Below are positions 25,406 to 38,600 of a DNA stretch of 64,000 nucleotides, one piece after another. The first letter of the stretch is position 1; every line of letters begins with the position of its first letter. The DNA is from Condylostoma magnum (taxonomy: Eukaryota > Ciliophora > Heterotrichea > Heterotrichida > Condylostomatidae): positions 63,259-127,258 of the forward strand of contig CAKKTI010000010.1 in NCBI GenBank assembly GCA_920105805.1. Reading direction: 5' to 3'. The translations under genes were made by a program, and so were the position numbers. The notes under the pieces are model-generated. The model ran no database searches and was not told the origin of the DNA. It saw nothing but the letters and a program-made list of their open reading frames with translations.

Positions 25406-26662
25406 TCAAAATAACAACGAACTTCCACTGCTTGAAGGCTCAGCACTATTTCTTCCACTTGTTCTTCTAATATTAAGCAAATCCTGAACTGTAATATGCA
25501 CTTTTCTTACAGATTTTTGTGTAGAGTTCATAGAACTTTAATTACTTTGATTAGTAGGCACTGGCAGCTTTACATAATTAGTTCGTGGAATTGATCTTGA
25601 CCTCTATTAGGGTTTATTTTATTAATGATTTGACCCAATATAATTAAAAATGTATTCAGACAAAGTATCATAAAACTCAACTGATTTTCTTATTACTGAA
25701 ACAATTTCTGCTTAAAATTATCCCGGATATCATGAAATTAAAGCTTCTACTACTCCCTGTTAATCTATAATTGCTGTTCCTTTTACATAATTACACGTTA
25801 TTAGCAACTCATATGCTTAATTGATTAAAAATGATTTCAATCCTTCAAAAATATCATGATCTATAAAGTATGGTAAAGCAAGATTTACGCTTTGAAGTCA
25901 TATAGATGGAAAATGACTACTAGAAAGAGTAAAATACATACAGGCCCCTATAAGCTCATTTTCTTACTTCATAATTCTTTGTTTTATTTATTTTCACGTT
26001 TCGGCTATTTAACTTAATCTTGCTTATAGTAATTTTAGTTTGTTTATGTCTGTGAACCCTAAATTGATTAACATTATATTAAACCCTGTAAGTGTTATCA
26101 ATCCATTGTAATTTGGAGTGCTTAGTAAAGTATCTGATAAGGAAACTCTTAATTCACTTGGGGTTACCTATCGGTTTTAAATTGCTATGTTAAGGTAAGA
26201 AATTTGCTCTATTGTAATGTGACCTTTATTTTCATTGTCTAACATCAGAAATAGTTCTTCTGACTTTTAAAGCCATTAGCGCCAGGAGTTTGGTTAATCC
26301 TCTAAATTCTGTATAAAATTGCCCTTTTATCACACATTCTTAAAAAGATTTTGAATTATTCTTTGAATTTTATTAGAACTTTGCTCTTAGGATTAAATTC
26401 AGGACTAAGTGTGTTGAAACTGGTATTAGAAATACTTTAGTTGGTAAACACTATATATATTTCCTGATTAAAGTCAAGTTTCAAACTATTGATCAAGTTG
26501 TTCTTCTGTAATAATGTTTTAAATTTTGTTACTTATAGCTCTATGTATAATTTACTCAAGTATTTAATGCATTCTAAGGTACTTTTACTATTCGGTGAGA
26601 TTTTCATTGCTTATACAGAGTTCAATGTGGATACTTTTCTATATGAATTATTCTTATTCCAT
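25406..26662 (-). CDS. Unassigned protein with one EF-hand-like loop
   Basis: About 418 residues from ATG 26662 (MEQEQFIQKS). Helical N-terminal part; around residue 165 a motif resembling an EF-hand (ELFLMLDNENKGHITIEQI); mixed alpha helices; then a Ser/Pro/Gln-rich basic C-terminus ending SSSGSSLLF. The correct frame was chosen over two alternatives because only it gives steady polar helices through to the C-terminus. The gene ends in four consecutive stop-type codons (TGA TAG TAA TAA, 25397-25408). Function unknown. Confidence 0.68.
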
Positions 26663-26825
26663 GTTTTATTATATGTATGAAGAATTAATAAAAGTTGTTA
26701 CATTGAAGACTGCATTTATTTTTATAGTTTAAAATTCATTCCATCTACTATTTAACTCTAATATATAGTCAATTAAATCAAATCTTTTATGTAAATAACA
26801 TTTCATATAAAGTATATAAAAATTA

Positions 26826-27692
26826 CTAATGATCTCTTCTTCTGATAGGTGTTACCATCGTATCCATGAAATTATCTTCACTATTTTTCATTTCATACTA
26901 ACATGTATTATTTAGTCCTTTTTCATTTATATATAAATTACTTTTCGGAGCTAAATCTTGAACACTTTGAGAATTTATCAATGACATAAAACTATCTGGA
27001 CTTTAAGCCTTAATCTAAATATTTGCACCACTAAAATATTGATTCATTACCTTCAACTACGCTTATTATACTTTATTTTGGTTAATTAATTACTCATTTT
27101 TAGAAGTTTTCTTCCTTAGCCTCCTTCTTGTATCAATAAGACTACTTTATAGTTTCTCAAAATGCTTTTACATTTTAATAGCTTTATCCTTATAGTAACT
27201 AATCTTAGAATGGTCGTTTATTACATTTTACAGTACATTTATTTGCTATTAGTTTAAATAAATCCCAGTAGTGTCTTTATTAGCTAAAGGGCTAAGCAAG
27301 CAATCAAAATCCTATGAAATAGAGTTTTATTCTGTTGATAAACTTTCGTAGTTATAGAGCTTGTTTTTATTTATTAACTTTTAAATTGTTTTACTCTTAG
27401 TTTTTACTTAGTGCAATTTATCCATGAGCTGATTTTCATGTCTTTGAGTGATATTGTCGTAAATTTATGTGCATTAGGGATTGAGAGAGCAAAGAGTCTC
27501 ATTTAGAATTGCCAGAATTTCACTTATTTCTTATTCAAATGTGAATCTAAAATCAGGGTAATAGTTTTCCTTATTTGATATAATTAGTTTTGGATCTTTA
27601 ATTGTATCATTAAAATCTGTATTCTTATTGTTGTGTTGTGTAGGAATTTTGAAGTTTTCTTTTAAAAGGTGAGAAGGATTTAAAAATCTCAT
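26826..27692 (-). CDS. Unassigned coiled-coil protein
   Basis: About 288 residues; starts MRFLNPSHLLKENF. The middle (about 70-220) is Lys/Gln-rich with a probable coiled coil (KMQKHFEKLQSSLIDTRRRL). The C-terminal part is polar and ends with a basic TPIRRRDH before a tandem TAG TAA (26823-26828). No domain recognised, no signal peptide. It is the first gene of a run of minus-strand genes; 163 bp of AT-rich DNA separates it from the next. Function unknown. Confidence 0.65.
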
Positions 27693-27947
27693 ATTTAAAA
27701 TATACGACAAATTTCAAAAACTAAATGAAATCTAATTTTAAGGGTTATTATGATTTAAAGTAGATTTAATATACTATGCAAGTTATATATTATGATTGTT
27801 ATATACTAAATTGGAAATTATTCACTTGTTTAATCCTTTAACTTTAAGTAGATTTAGTTAAAATATATGTTTAAATAGTAAATATTAGGATAAGAAAATT
27901 GCTTTAACATTATAAATAAAAGATCTAATTTTGCATTATCCGTACTA

Positions 27948-30900
27948 TTACAAAAAATCAACTAATCTAAGCTAATAACTAAGTTTTCTTTTTCTTGAAT
28001 TCCTATCAAAATCTCCTTAAAACTATAGAGATTATAAATTAGGAAATTCATTACTATTTTGCGGACCTTACTCTTCAGTTTCTTGGTTATGTCTTCCTTT
28101 AAAGATTTCGATTCAATTAGGTTAATACGATAATACAGAAAATCTATTAACATTCATTTTCCTTCAATTCGTAATACCTTGTAAATCCTGTTGAGTGATA
28201 TTTTCAGGTAATTCTTATTCATCTTACTAAATCTCGATTTCAGTCGTATGGAAACCAATATTAACTTCTTTATTTTAATTAACTTAATTCTAGTCATTAA
28301 CTTAAATCGGAATTACTGCTTTTCTGCTTTTCATTCTTTAGTATACTTTTATAATAACACTGATTTAGTCTTTAATAATTTGCATTAGGTGAACTATAAT
28401 AGCTATAAAAATAAACGAGAAAATGATATATTCAACAACTTAATCTTCAAAAATGTAAGTTTCCTGCATAAATAGTTGCAAAGACAGAAAAATGCAAGCA
28501 ATACATATTTCTGATAAAAACATTGTAAAATTCACAAATTTATCTTTGTAAGGTTTAAGCCTGAATATTAGAATAGACATGAATATGCAGTGAAACGCAT
28601 GCAGATAAATTTGGATATTAGTGTAATCAATTAATAGGAAATCTATACCCAGATAAAATAATCTTCTAATGAAAAAGAAGTAATAAAAGTATAGTTTTCA
28701 GTCATCTCCCTCTGTACTTAATTCATAATATAAAGCCTCCCAATTATCATTCTAATCCCTATGATTATCTTCCCTTTTTATAATCTTTCTAATAAACTTA
28801 TAAAGAAAACATAGTAAAATAGGAGTAAGAAACATAAAAACCTAAGTAAAGTTTACCGAGAATATTATACCTATTATAACATTTAAAACTTAGGTAATGT
28901 TATTTCATTCCATAGAAAGGATTTAAAGTACTCCAAGTATTCCTATTTCCAAATAACCCTCAATCCAAAATCTTACAAAGTAATTTCACCTGTAATTATT
29001 AAGAAGCTTTGAACAGGAATTCGAAAGCCGTCTAAATTTCCTAATACGTGAAAATATTAAAATAATAGGAAATAGCAAAAGACCAATTAAAAAGGCAGTC
29101 AATAAGCTTCCACTATTAATTAAGAATTAATTCGTTTCAAATCCATTTCTGAGGCTATATTCATTAAAGGGCTCACCTTCTTTTTCTATTATCAATTAAA
29201 ATGCATTTGGAATAATATTATAATTCAATATACCAGAAAAGAATCCTATCAGTCTGTCAGTAAGACGAACTTTCATTAAGGGGATAAATCCTATGATCTG
29301 TATTGTGTTTACTAGTCCTCATACTGGCCCGGGATTTCCTGACGCCATACCACCAGCTGCACTTGTTGATATAACAGCTCCAGCTACCTGTCCTGCATCT
29401 TCATTCATTGAAAGCATTTCTTATGTACTTTCCTAACTTTTTTTAGTTATTGAGTCCTTACCTTAGTATAAAAGTAGTTGCAATGTAATTTTACCTATGA
29501 ATTCCTCGTCTATTACTATGATGTATTCAGTATCGTTCTCTCGCACTGAATCTTTGATTTCTATTGTTATATCGTTCATAGTTAACTCAATATCAGTAAT
29601 ATCTAGTAGTACACTTTATGATATACTAAAAGTCAGTTTTGTAGATTTAACATCTAAAATCTTGATGCTTAAAACTACTAATTCACAATCTGCACTGGAA
29701 TTACTTAATTGATAACCATTTTTACATTATTCGCATTTTGCATTGCTACAGATTAAGCAGTTTTACATACAAGGCTCACAATAACCCTCAATTTTCTGAA
29801 AGCCTTCATTACAAATACATTCATCTTCAGTTAATTTACTGTTTTCTTAGCATATGCATTACCCATTTGATAAAATCATGCTAGAATCTATACAACTTTC
29901 ACAATATTAGTCCTATCCATTTCTACAAGTGCTACATGGAGCTAAGCAATCCTCGCAAGACTAGGTCTGTGTATTATATCATTGTTGATTTTAGCAAGTG
30001 CATATTAGGATCTAATCTTATATAACACATCCATTATCGCATAGACATGGTATACATTCTCCGTTTATTAAAAAATCGTCACAATTACATTGAGTTTAAT
30101 CTTCATTAAATCCGAAGCCAGAAAGGCAAATACATCTTTCTTACTATGCCTCACTATTTTCAGGACATTTGCACTCGTTTTAATCAAGAATAAAAGTTTA
30201 AACGCATCCACACTCATTAGGAGCTTCGCCTTTTAATTGCATGTTACTATCAACACAAGTTATGCAGTCTTGTTATGTACCACCTGAGCAAGTTTTGCAA
30301 GGAAATACACAAGGGTAACATTACTATGCATTAGTTTAGTCATTATAGAACCCATCTTGACAATTAAATATGCAACTTTCGTCAGATAGGCTAAAATTAT
30401 CTAGACATTCTAAGCATACGTCCTCATTATTGCATTTTTTACAATTTTAAGTAGAGCAAAGAGTGCATGAAGCTTCAGTATCTTAGTACAATCCTTAGTT
30501 ACAATTGCAACCATCTTCTATTTAGGTAGAGTTCTCTGGGCAATTACATACTAGAGCATCTTAGTCTTATTAATCAGGAATAAAAGGGGGTCTACATACA
30601 CATTAACTTGGTTAATCTTCCTAAATAAGCATCATTTTTACTTCATCTATACATGATATACACTATGTTATTTCTTATCCTGAGCAATTAGCACAAGGTA
30701 AGGTGCATTATATACAGGATTTTGGCTCCTAATTATCTTTGTAAAACTTATCTCCACAATCTTATACACATATAGAATTTTTTAAGAAATAGCTATCAAT
30801 ACATCTGTCGCATGAGTCTAATGTACTACAAATTTGGCAATTTTCTATACAAGCAGTGCATGTAAGGGTTTCATTTTCTCCAGTTTACATGAATCCATCT

Positions 30901-33167
30901 TTACACTTACAAGAACTTGGAGCATCTGCTTATAGTTCCATCGATTAACTGTTAGTACAAGAAAGACATTAAGAAGTTGACTCACTAGTGCAAGTGGCAC
31001 AAGGAATTACACACGATTCACATCTTGATTCACCTTTGAAATAACCATCATCACATGAGTTAACGCAGTCTGAGGTTGATTAATGGAAAACGTATCCAGC
31101 TTTGCACTATGTGCATGATCCTAAAGGACAAATATTACAAAAATCAGGACAATTTATGCATTATATATTATTAGTTTCATCCGAGTCATAGAACTCTTGA
31201 TTGCATTTACATTCTTAACTATCTAATGAGGAATTCTCTGGACATTCGCAATCTATCTAATTATCTGATTTTATGAATGACGGAAGACAAGTGCACTCTC
31301 CAACATCTTCAATTGTTATAGTGTTCAAGCCTTTACAACTATTGCAATCTTCTTTGCTTGGTCCTTAGCATGTATTACAAGATTCATGGCAAGGCTCACA
31401 TTCATCGTCTCCTTTATAGAATCCATCTTCACAACTACTTATACATTGACCATCTGAGCTATTTACTCAATAAGTTGCAATGCAGGTAGTACAGTTATTA
31501 ATATCACTACATACAATACAGTTTTCAGGACATCCCTAGCAGTTTAGAACACTATCGGATGGATCTATATCAACAAAATCATCATCACAGACGCAATTAT
31601 TGCCTTGTAAGGTTGAATTAGTAGGACATTCACAATCAGTTCCATCTCCTGATCTTATGAAGTTTGGGAGACAAGTACATGAATCTTCTCCTGTAATATT
31701 TACATTATTACTCCCGCAAGATGTGCATTAATTGGAGTTTTCTCCATTGCATTCTCTACATGTAGGGTGGCATGGAGTACAAGCAATGCTACCTTCAAAA
31801 TATTTAGAATCACATTCAGATACACAGGATCCATTTGACTAATGAACGAATAAATCATTGTAGCACTCAGTACAAGTATTTGTATTAATACAGCTTTTAC
31901 AATTAGAAGGACATTCTTCACAATTTACAACATCTGTTTCTGAATTTGTGTCAACAAACCCATCATTACATTAGCATTAGTCATTTTAAATTGTAGAGTT
32001 TAAGGGACATTAGCAAATTCCTTCTTTTTCCTCGAATGTTGGCAAGCATAGACATTATCCACCTTATGAATAATTGTCTATACAAGAATCACAACTTGTA
32101 CTATCAGAGCATGTTTAACATGGATTGTTACAAGCTGTACAAACATTTGTATCAACATCACCAAAATATTATTCTCCACAATTCTAAGTGCAATTTTTCG
32201 ATTCAGTTAAAAAGTAGTCTGTATTGCATCTTTGGCATGAGTTTTATCCTTCACATATTTCACAATCTGCAGTACACATTTAGCAATTGAGAGCAGTTGA
32301 TGAACCATTGTTTCAATATCCATCATCGCAAGTACATATGCCATTCTCTGGAGAAGAGTTTGAGGCTTTACATGTCAAACAATCATCAAAATCTGGCCCA
32401 TCACAGGTTTAACATGATGAGTGACAAATGATTATACAGTTGTTATCAGGGTCCGATAAAGCTGGACATAAAGATGGGTTTGCATTACTTTCACACTCTA
32501 TTTCCACTCCATTTATTTTGCAATTTTATGTAAAATCCTCTGTAGCATCTTCATTTTTGTCTTCATTATTCCAATAAAAAGATTGTATTATACCTTCAAA
32601 TCCTTTTCCAATAGTTGTTTGTATGTTATTCCCATAACTGAAATCACATTATTCAATTTTTTTGTCAATTGTAGGTGCACTTTTGGAATCTTCTTATAAC
32701 GAAAAATCTACTTTTAATTCGCTGTCCTTTTTCTTAAAGCTAAATGATATCCAGTTTCATTTGGTTTGGCTAACTTAATCCGTTATTGTTACTCTCCCGC
32801 AACTTTCAAAGGAGAGAGTAAGAGAAAAGTCAGGATTGATCTCAAGTTTGAAAATAGACTTATCATCATCAAATTACTCCAAGAGAACTCCAGTTGTAGT
32901 AATCATTGCTCAAATTCCCATTGACATTTCATCTGCTGAATCATCAAAGGTAGATGTAGGATTGACTGTAATGAAATTATCTGAGGAAAATTAAAGCCCA
33001 GCATCTACACATACTGGATCGTTTGGATCAGAGGACTCGGGAGAAGCTCCTTCTGATATTGTTCCAGTTCCAATGGATTCGTTTGAGCAGTATGACTGGA
33101 AATTAAGAAGAGCAAAGTTTTCCGCTAGAGAAACAAGTTTTAATAATTCAACAATCAAAAGAATCAT
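27948..33167 (-). CDS. Very large Cys-rich LamG-type transmembrane protein (paralogue of 6134-10036)
   Basis: About 1739 residues in one frame. Signal peptide ([16 protein letters not shown]); LamG-like region with [21 protein letters not shown], which aligns with GMCIWATIKQPGIILEHYDD of the other copy, followed in both by FKLEIN. Residues about 230-1150 form a much longer array of CxxC-type Cys-rich repeats. Then a short non-Cys stretch, multiple hydrophobic segments (about 1250-1620) and a polar tail with RNSRKRKLS, like HRKRSLVMS in the paralogue. Probably a cell-surface protein; ligand unknown. Ends at tandem TAA TAG (27945-27950). Confidence 0.86.
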
Positions 33168-33475
33168 TTTTATTATAGTTTCGAAGGTAAACTAATTTTG
33201 AATAAATTGTCTTTACTAAATCTAAATAATTTATATGAGTATAATTTAGGTAGAATAACCTTCTCATTTTAAAAATAGCTTAAATTATCTGACAAAGGTA
33301 GTACTTTTACGGATCAATTAGTAATTGTAATACTATAAAAACGTATTGCAATTCAAAGATTAATGAATTGTTAGTTATTCTTTGTATTTCTTTATACTAT
33401 TGATAGAAATTTGATGTATATTTGTAAGAGGAAGGAATTTATATTTGGTATATAATAAGAAACTTTATCATTTTA
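33168..33475. other. AT-rich intergenic stretch
   Basis: Upstream region of the Cys-rich gene and downstream region of the secreted protein, both on the minus strand. I see no tRNA-like or coding signal in it; it presumably contains the promoter of the Cys-rich gene. Confidence 0.5.
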
Positions 33476-34222
33476 CTAGGTACTATAGTCCTCTAATTGT
33501 TGAATCTGCCTGATTCTCTCTAATGTATTTCTTTTAATTACTTCTAACTTTTCTGCTATGTGCCTTTCACCTTTGATTTCTGAGTAAGTAAGCGACCAAT
33601 TGTAGAAGAACATTACTGATTCTAAATAATCCAATGCAAGAGCTTAATCTATAGAATCAGCTCTCTTTTCAAAACTTTAATCTTTTCTAGCTTATCTATT
33701 GATCTCTACTAAATTCCTTATTAGCTAATTAACTTACCCGGCACCATTAGAAGCTCATTGTGTATCAAAGTCCATAAGTTAACCATAATATGTGTTAATA
33801 TCATTTAATGAAGCAGTAGAATTCTGAGTTAATTGAGTCTTTTTGTTCTGAATATACCGTAAAAGCTCTCTCGGATTATAGACACCTTCAGAAACTACAA
33901 AAAATAGCTCATCCATATTGAGGTCAGGCTACATTTGATAAAAGAGCTGAAAAATCCAAGGAGTTATTACTAACTGCCCTTCATTATCAAATTACTGGGT
34001 GTCTTCATAGTCTAATAGGATAAATTCGTTTTGATCTCCACCAATTAGTGAAGCATAATTGAATTAAAGACTTTACATAGACAATAAAATGTTCATTCCT
34101 GCTACATCATCATAAAGTTACCAAAGCTGAATGTCATACTCATCTAGAGAATCTGCCCAGGATCTAGAAGGCATATTATACTTTAATCCAGAGACTATAA
34201 CTAATAAAAAGATTTCTAACAT
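33476..34222 (-). CDS. Putative secreted or luminal protein
   Basis: 248 residues. The N-terminus MLEIFLLVIVSGLKYN is a likely signal peptide. The mature part is acidic and helical (SWADSLDEYDIQLWQLYDD; DYEDTQQFDNEGQLVITPW) with a Gln/Glu-rich C-terminal helix ending in EDYST. No membrane anchor or known domain recognised. It ends with tandem TAG TAA (33473-33478). Its position directly upstream of a surface protein on the same strand suggests nothing specific about function. Confidence 0.68.
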
Positions 34223-34704
34223 TTTATTAAGGCCCTATTTTTAAGCATGAAAATATATCCGTTATTAACGAATTTAAATATAGCCAATTCAGGCAAAATC
34301 AATATATTATCATTTGATTAACTTCTGTTAATTTTCTTATATTGGTTGAAAAACATATTCTTTTTAGAGGAGATTGTAGGATTATCTTATCTTAGTTATA
34401 GAGAATCTTAAATAATGCAAAAAACGTATGTGTCTTTAAATCAAATAAAATCTCTAAATGTGCTTAACTGTTAAAATCCTCCTAAATAATATTAAACCTT
34501 TAATAACCATTTTTACTAGATTCTATTTATGCAATTTTAAATACCTAAATTTACAATAAATATACTTAAAGTGTCTTACTTTCAATAGTTAAAAATAGCT
34601 TAATTATATATTTTTTAGCTGATATGTGATTATATAGTTTACTTCACAACGTTTTGCCCTCACTTTATACCTCATTCATATTAATTTTACTTATATAAAT
34701 TAAA
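34223..34704. other. AT-rich divergent intergenic region
   Basis: 482 bp between the start of the secreted protein (minus) and the start of the small basic protein (plus). No convincing coding frame, tRNA or repeat seen. This is one of the longest gaps in the window and probably holds two promoters. Confidence 0.5.
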
Positions 34705-34992
34705 ATGTCGTTTTTGCTTAAAATCATAGGATGCTGCGAGACGAGAAATATAACTACAGACTTGGAAATATCAGCAGAATTTAAATAAACTAACTCAAAT
34801 TCAACGAGATAAGAGTTTATTTCTTGAACACCTACTTTCAATGACTTATAATTCGAGATATAGGAGGAGTTATCGGTTTAAAATAATCCATTGGAAGAGG
34901 TTAACTAACTGAAAAAGAAACGTAAATAAAGGAGGACGAGTAAAAGTAAGAACAGAAGGAGAAGAAGAGTATGTGCTAAATCTATTAACTAA
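34705..34992 (+). CDS. Small basic protein with Cys pair near N-terminus, unassigned
   Basis: About 95 residues: MSFLLKIIGCCETRN at the start, an acidic/polar middle and a strongly basic C-terminus (KKKRKQRRTSKSKNRRRRR) that looks like a nuclear or nucleolar signal. Stop taken as tandem TAA TAA (34990-34995). The same frame continues without a clear break to about 35580 (see next entry), so the true C-terminus is uncertain. No family recognised. Confidence 0.45.
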
Positions 34993-35681
34993 TAATTGAA
35001 CATAATTTCTATTTACTTGTTACTTAATTCGAAATTTTCTTGAGATTATCAGGGTAGAAACGCATAAGATGGAAACTATACCCTAAAGTAAAATATTCAA
35101 AGGGTTAGGGAAGTAGTATTTAAGGTAATAATTTGAATTGTTACGGATGTATTCATGTATTAGGCTTGCTATTCAGCTATTTAATATCAATAATACTTAA
35201 ACCATAAAATTTCAACTTATTTCTGATCATTAACCATATACTGGGAATTTGATGTTATTTCAATATATAACTATTGTATTGAATGAACCAAGAATTAATC
35301 CTTAAGTGAAAAGTCTTTAAATTGCTTATGGGTATACAATCTGGAAAATATAATTGAACTAGGAAGTAAAATATAACGGAGTGAGTATAGCTGTGAATTT
35401 TATATACAAAGATAATATAAGTGTAGTAACAGTGCAACAAAATTTAGTTATAACATTTTATTGCCCTATGAAAAAACTACATTAATAAAATCAATATTAC
35501 TATATAATAATCGACTTTGAAACATGCTTAATTCTACAAATCTAAAATTGACCATTTACTCATCAGACTCGTAATAAGCAATAGCCTACTACAATAACAT
35601 CATAATTTCTTAAAACTACAATTACACAGCCTTACAATTAACCAAACTTCATAATAACCTATTCAAAAATTAATTTAAATA
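34993..35681. other. Undecided region: possible C-terminal extension or non-coding
   Basis: In the frame of the upstream small gene this stretch gives a moderately protein-like sequence (e.g. LNCLWVYNLENIIELGSK) to about 35580. It would need at least five TGA-encoded Trp in about 200 residues, which is unusually many, and shows no domain. It could equally be AT-rich spacer before the ULK4-like gene. The minus-strand hydrophobic ORF at 35255-35440 looks like a shadow. Confidence 0.3.
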
Positions 35682-38600
35682 ATGAACGATTTTCACATAT
35701 TCGAAGAAATCGGAACAGGCAAATACTCCGAAGTATATAAGGTAATTTTCACTCAGGGACGCAAAAAACAAACTTTTGAATACGTAGCAATAAAGAAAGT
35801 CCAAAAGTGCCGAAGAAAGAAAATTTTAAATGAAGTTCCAATTTTCCACAACTTATAACATGAGAACATCCTACGCTTTTATAATTGGTATGAGTCTCGC
35901 AACTATCTATGAGTAATTTTTGAGCTTTGCACAGGAGGAGATCTATTTAAACTTTTGGAGTAAGATAAAAAATTACCTGAGAACACAGTGCGGGCTTTTG
36001 GAAAGGATATTATATCAGGGCTTCTACACTTACACTCTCATGGCATTTTATACATTGATTTACGTCCGAGTAATATTTTAATGAATGAGTATGGAGTGCT
36101 AAAACTGTCAGATTTTGGATAATCTAAAAAAATAGTTGATTTAGCCCCGAATGAAAGCAAAAGGGGGACACCTTATTATATGGCTCCTGAGTTGTTTTAA
36201 GATGGAAGTGTTTATAGTTATTACAGTGATTTATGGTCCTTAGGATGTGTTTTGTATGAAATGTTATCGGGGCATCCACCCTATACATCATCTTCTTTCC
36301 AGAATTTAGTAAATTAAATACTAAATCAAGAGCCAGCTAATATACCCAATGTTTCTAATGAGCTGCAAGATTTACTCAATAATCTATTAAAAAAGGACCC
36401 AGCTACTAGAATTACATGGGAGGAATTAATACAACATCCGTTCTGGTAAGAACAAGGAGGAGTTAATATAAACCTACCTGAAAACCCTCAATATGAGAAG
36501 TATTTGCAATCCCGAGGAGTCACGTAAAGAGGCCATACTCAATAAAACGTCGATGTACTCAGAATATCTCAAAACGTATAAAGAAACCTATTACGTGAAA
36601 TGCGTAAGGGTGGCTACTAAGAAAACTAAAACTTTAGTTCAAATGATGTAAAATTAGAAGGGGTCAACTAAGTTCTGGACTTCGGGGAAAAGTAGGATGA
36701 GGAGGACTCAAGTGTAGGTTAAGACGAGCAAATAGAGCTAAGTATATACGATGAGGATTTAATACCCTCTAACAAGTTTGAAATTCCTACCAAGACAGAG
36801 GTCTCAGTGATAGAAATAGAGGAAGCTGTGTAAGAAAAAATACAAAGGACCTAATCCGCCTTAATAAACGAAAATTTTGACAAAAAATCCCAACACTCAA
36901 GATCCAATAGCGCACAAACAGCTGGCCCTCCTACCCCTGCAAGTAAGACCTTTAGACCTGTGCCTCTTGACCAGCTACTGCTACACACCTCAGATACAGC
37001 AGTAAAGCCAATAATCGGCAACCGAGAAATTGAAAAAACTGGAGAAATTACCTTCAATGCCAGAATGCTAGGATTTTCGCATTGGACCCCTGAGGAAATC
37101 CTAAGCTAAATCAACTCCCAGCGACTCGAAGTACATCTCAACGAAGTTTACACATCAATAGCCAAGAGTTCCTCATCAGCTGAGAAGTTAAACGTTTTAT
37201 GCTACTTTGAAACTTTAATAATGAATTCTGCAGTTGCCAACCGGCTTATAAACAGTCCGTTTACTTCCTTATTTGTAAAACTGCTCCGGGCAGTAAGACA
37301 TCCGGCTCTGAAGGCCAGGACTTGCTCTATAATGGGGTATATGGTGAGACATGCTACAGTGATTGACCCTGAAATTGTGAAATCTGGGCTAATTAACACC
37401 TTAGTGGAGTAATTGAGTGAAAGATCAGACTAAGTGCGGTAAAGAGCAATTGCTGCACTGGGTGAGTTTCTGTTTTATGCAGCTACATAAATGGACGAGG
37501 AGTAGTATGACCACGCTTGGGATATACCCACGAGTGTATTATCAGTAGTATGCAGGAAGATTAAGAAAGGGGAGGATAATTTAGTTAGATTTTATGCCAC
37601 TAAAACCGTGGAAAATATAACAGCTTAAAGTAAATCAGCCGGTAGGATTTTTGCAAGAGGTTCTGGAGCTATTGATCTTTGCACTCTTTTAGCTGGTATT
37701 GTAAATGAAGGGGAGGAATTAGAAACTTTTCAGTGCTCAGCTGCTGTATCTTTAGGACATTTGGTTAGATTGAATAGTACACTGGTATAGCCTGTTTTTG
37801 AAACCTTGACGGTTAAGTGCTTAGTCAATGGATTGAGTGATGGGTAGACTAGAATGTAATAGGCTTTACTGACTTTGATACTGTTCAGTATTTCTGGGAA
37901 CTCTAAGCTTGTAAGCTTGCTGTATGATGAGCCATCGTTTTTGCCTACTATGATTTCTTTGCTTGAGAACTCTGGAATTGTTATAAGAGGAAAGACACTG
38001 TTAGTATTCAGAGCTTTGTTTAAGTTTAACCCTCGATGACTTATGTTAAGTGCTGAGCATAAGTTCTATATAATTTTGGACAGATTGGCTAGGGATAATT
38101 TTAAGTATGTCTAGTGCTGTTTGCATCATTTAATTGAGACTTTGATAGAAATTTCTAATATTTTACTGAGAAGCATATCAGATGATTTATCAAGAACTGA
38201 AAGAAGGCCTTCACTATCATATGCTCCTATATTGCTTCATTTGACGTCTTGCAATGTTACTAAGAGTAGACTACAGTACTCCTAATTGATTAAATATTTG
38301 TCCTAATTCATAACAAACAGTGTAGGAAGAGATGAGTTTAGGTAGATTCTGCTTATGATTTTAGAAAGTGTTGCTACTAATACTAGAATGCTTACTAGCT
38401 TTTCTGATCCTGTAATTACTAATCTATTACCAGTTTTACTAGAACAGTTTTCTAACGAAGATGCTAATACACGTTTCCAATACCTAAAAATATTCATAGA
38501 TATAGTAATTCCTTACTTATTTGATGAATCAGTGTATGATATATCTCAAACCTCAAAGCCTACTACTAAGCTTCTGAATGATTTGATAGCTAAGAAATTT

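Noticed and set aside
25406-27692. A single gene spanning 27692 to 25406
   Set aside because: The two ends are in different frames with no good intron; a tandem TAG TAA at 26823-26828 and a new ATG at 26662 separate them.
35255-35440. Minus-strand hydrophobic ORF MLHCYYTY
   Set aside because: Composition of a random AT-rich antisense frame; no signal for a start or domain.
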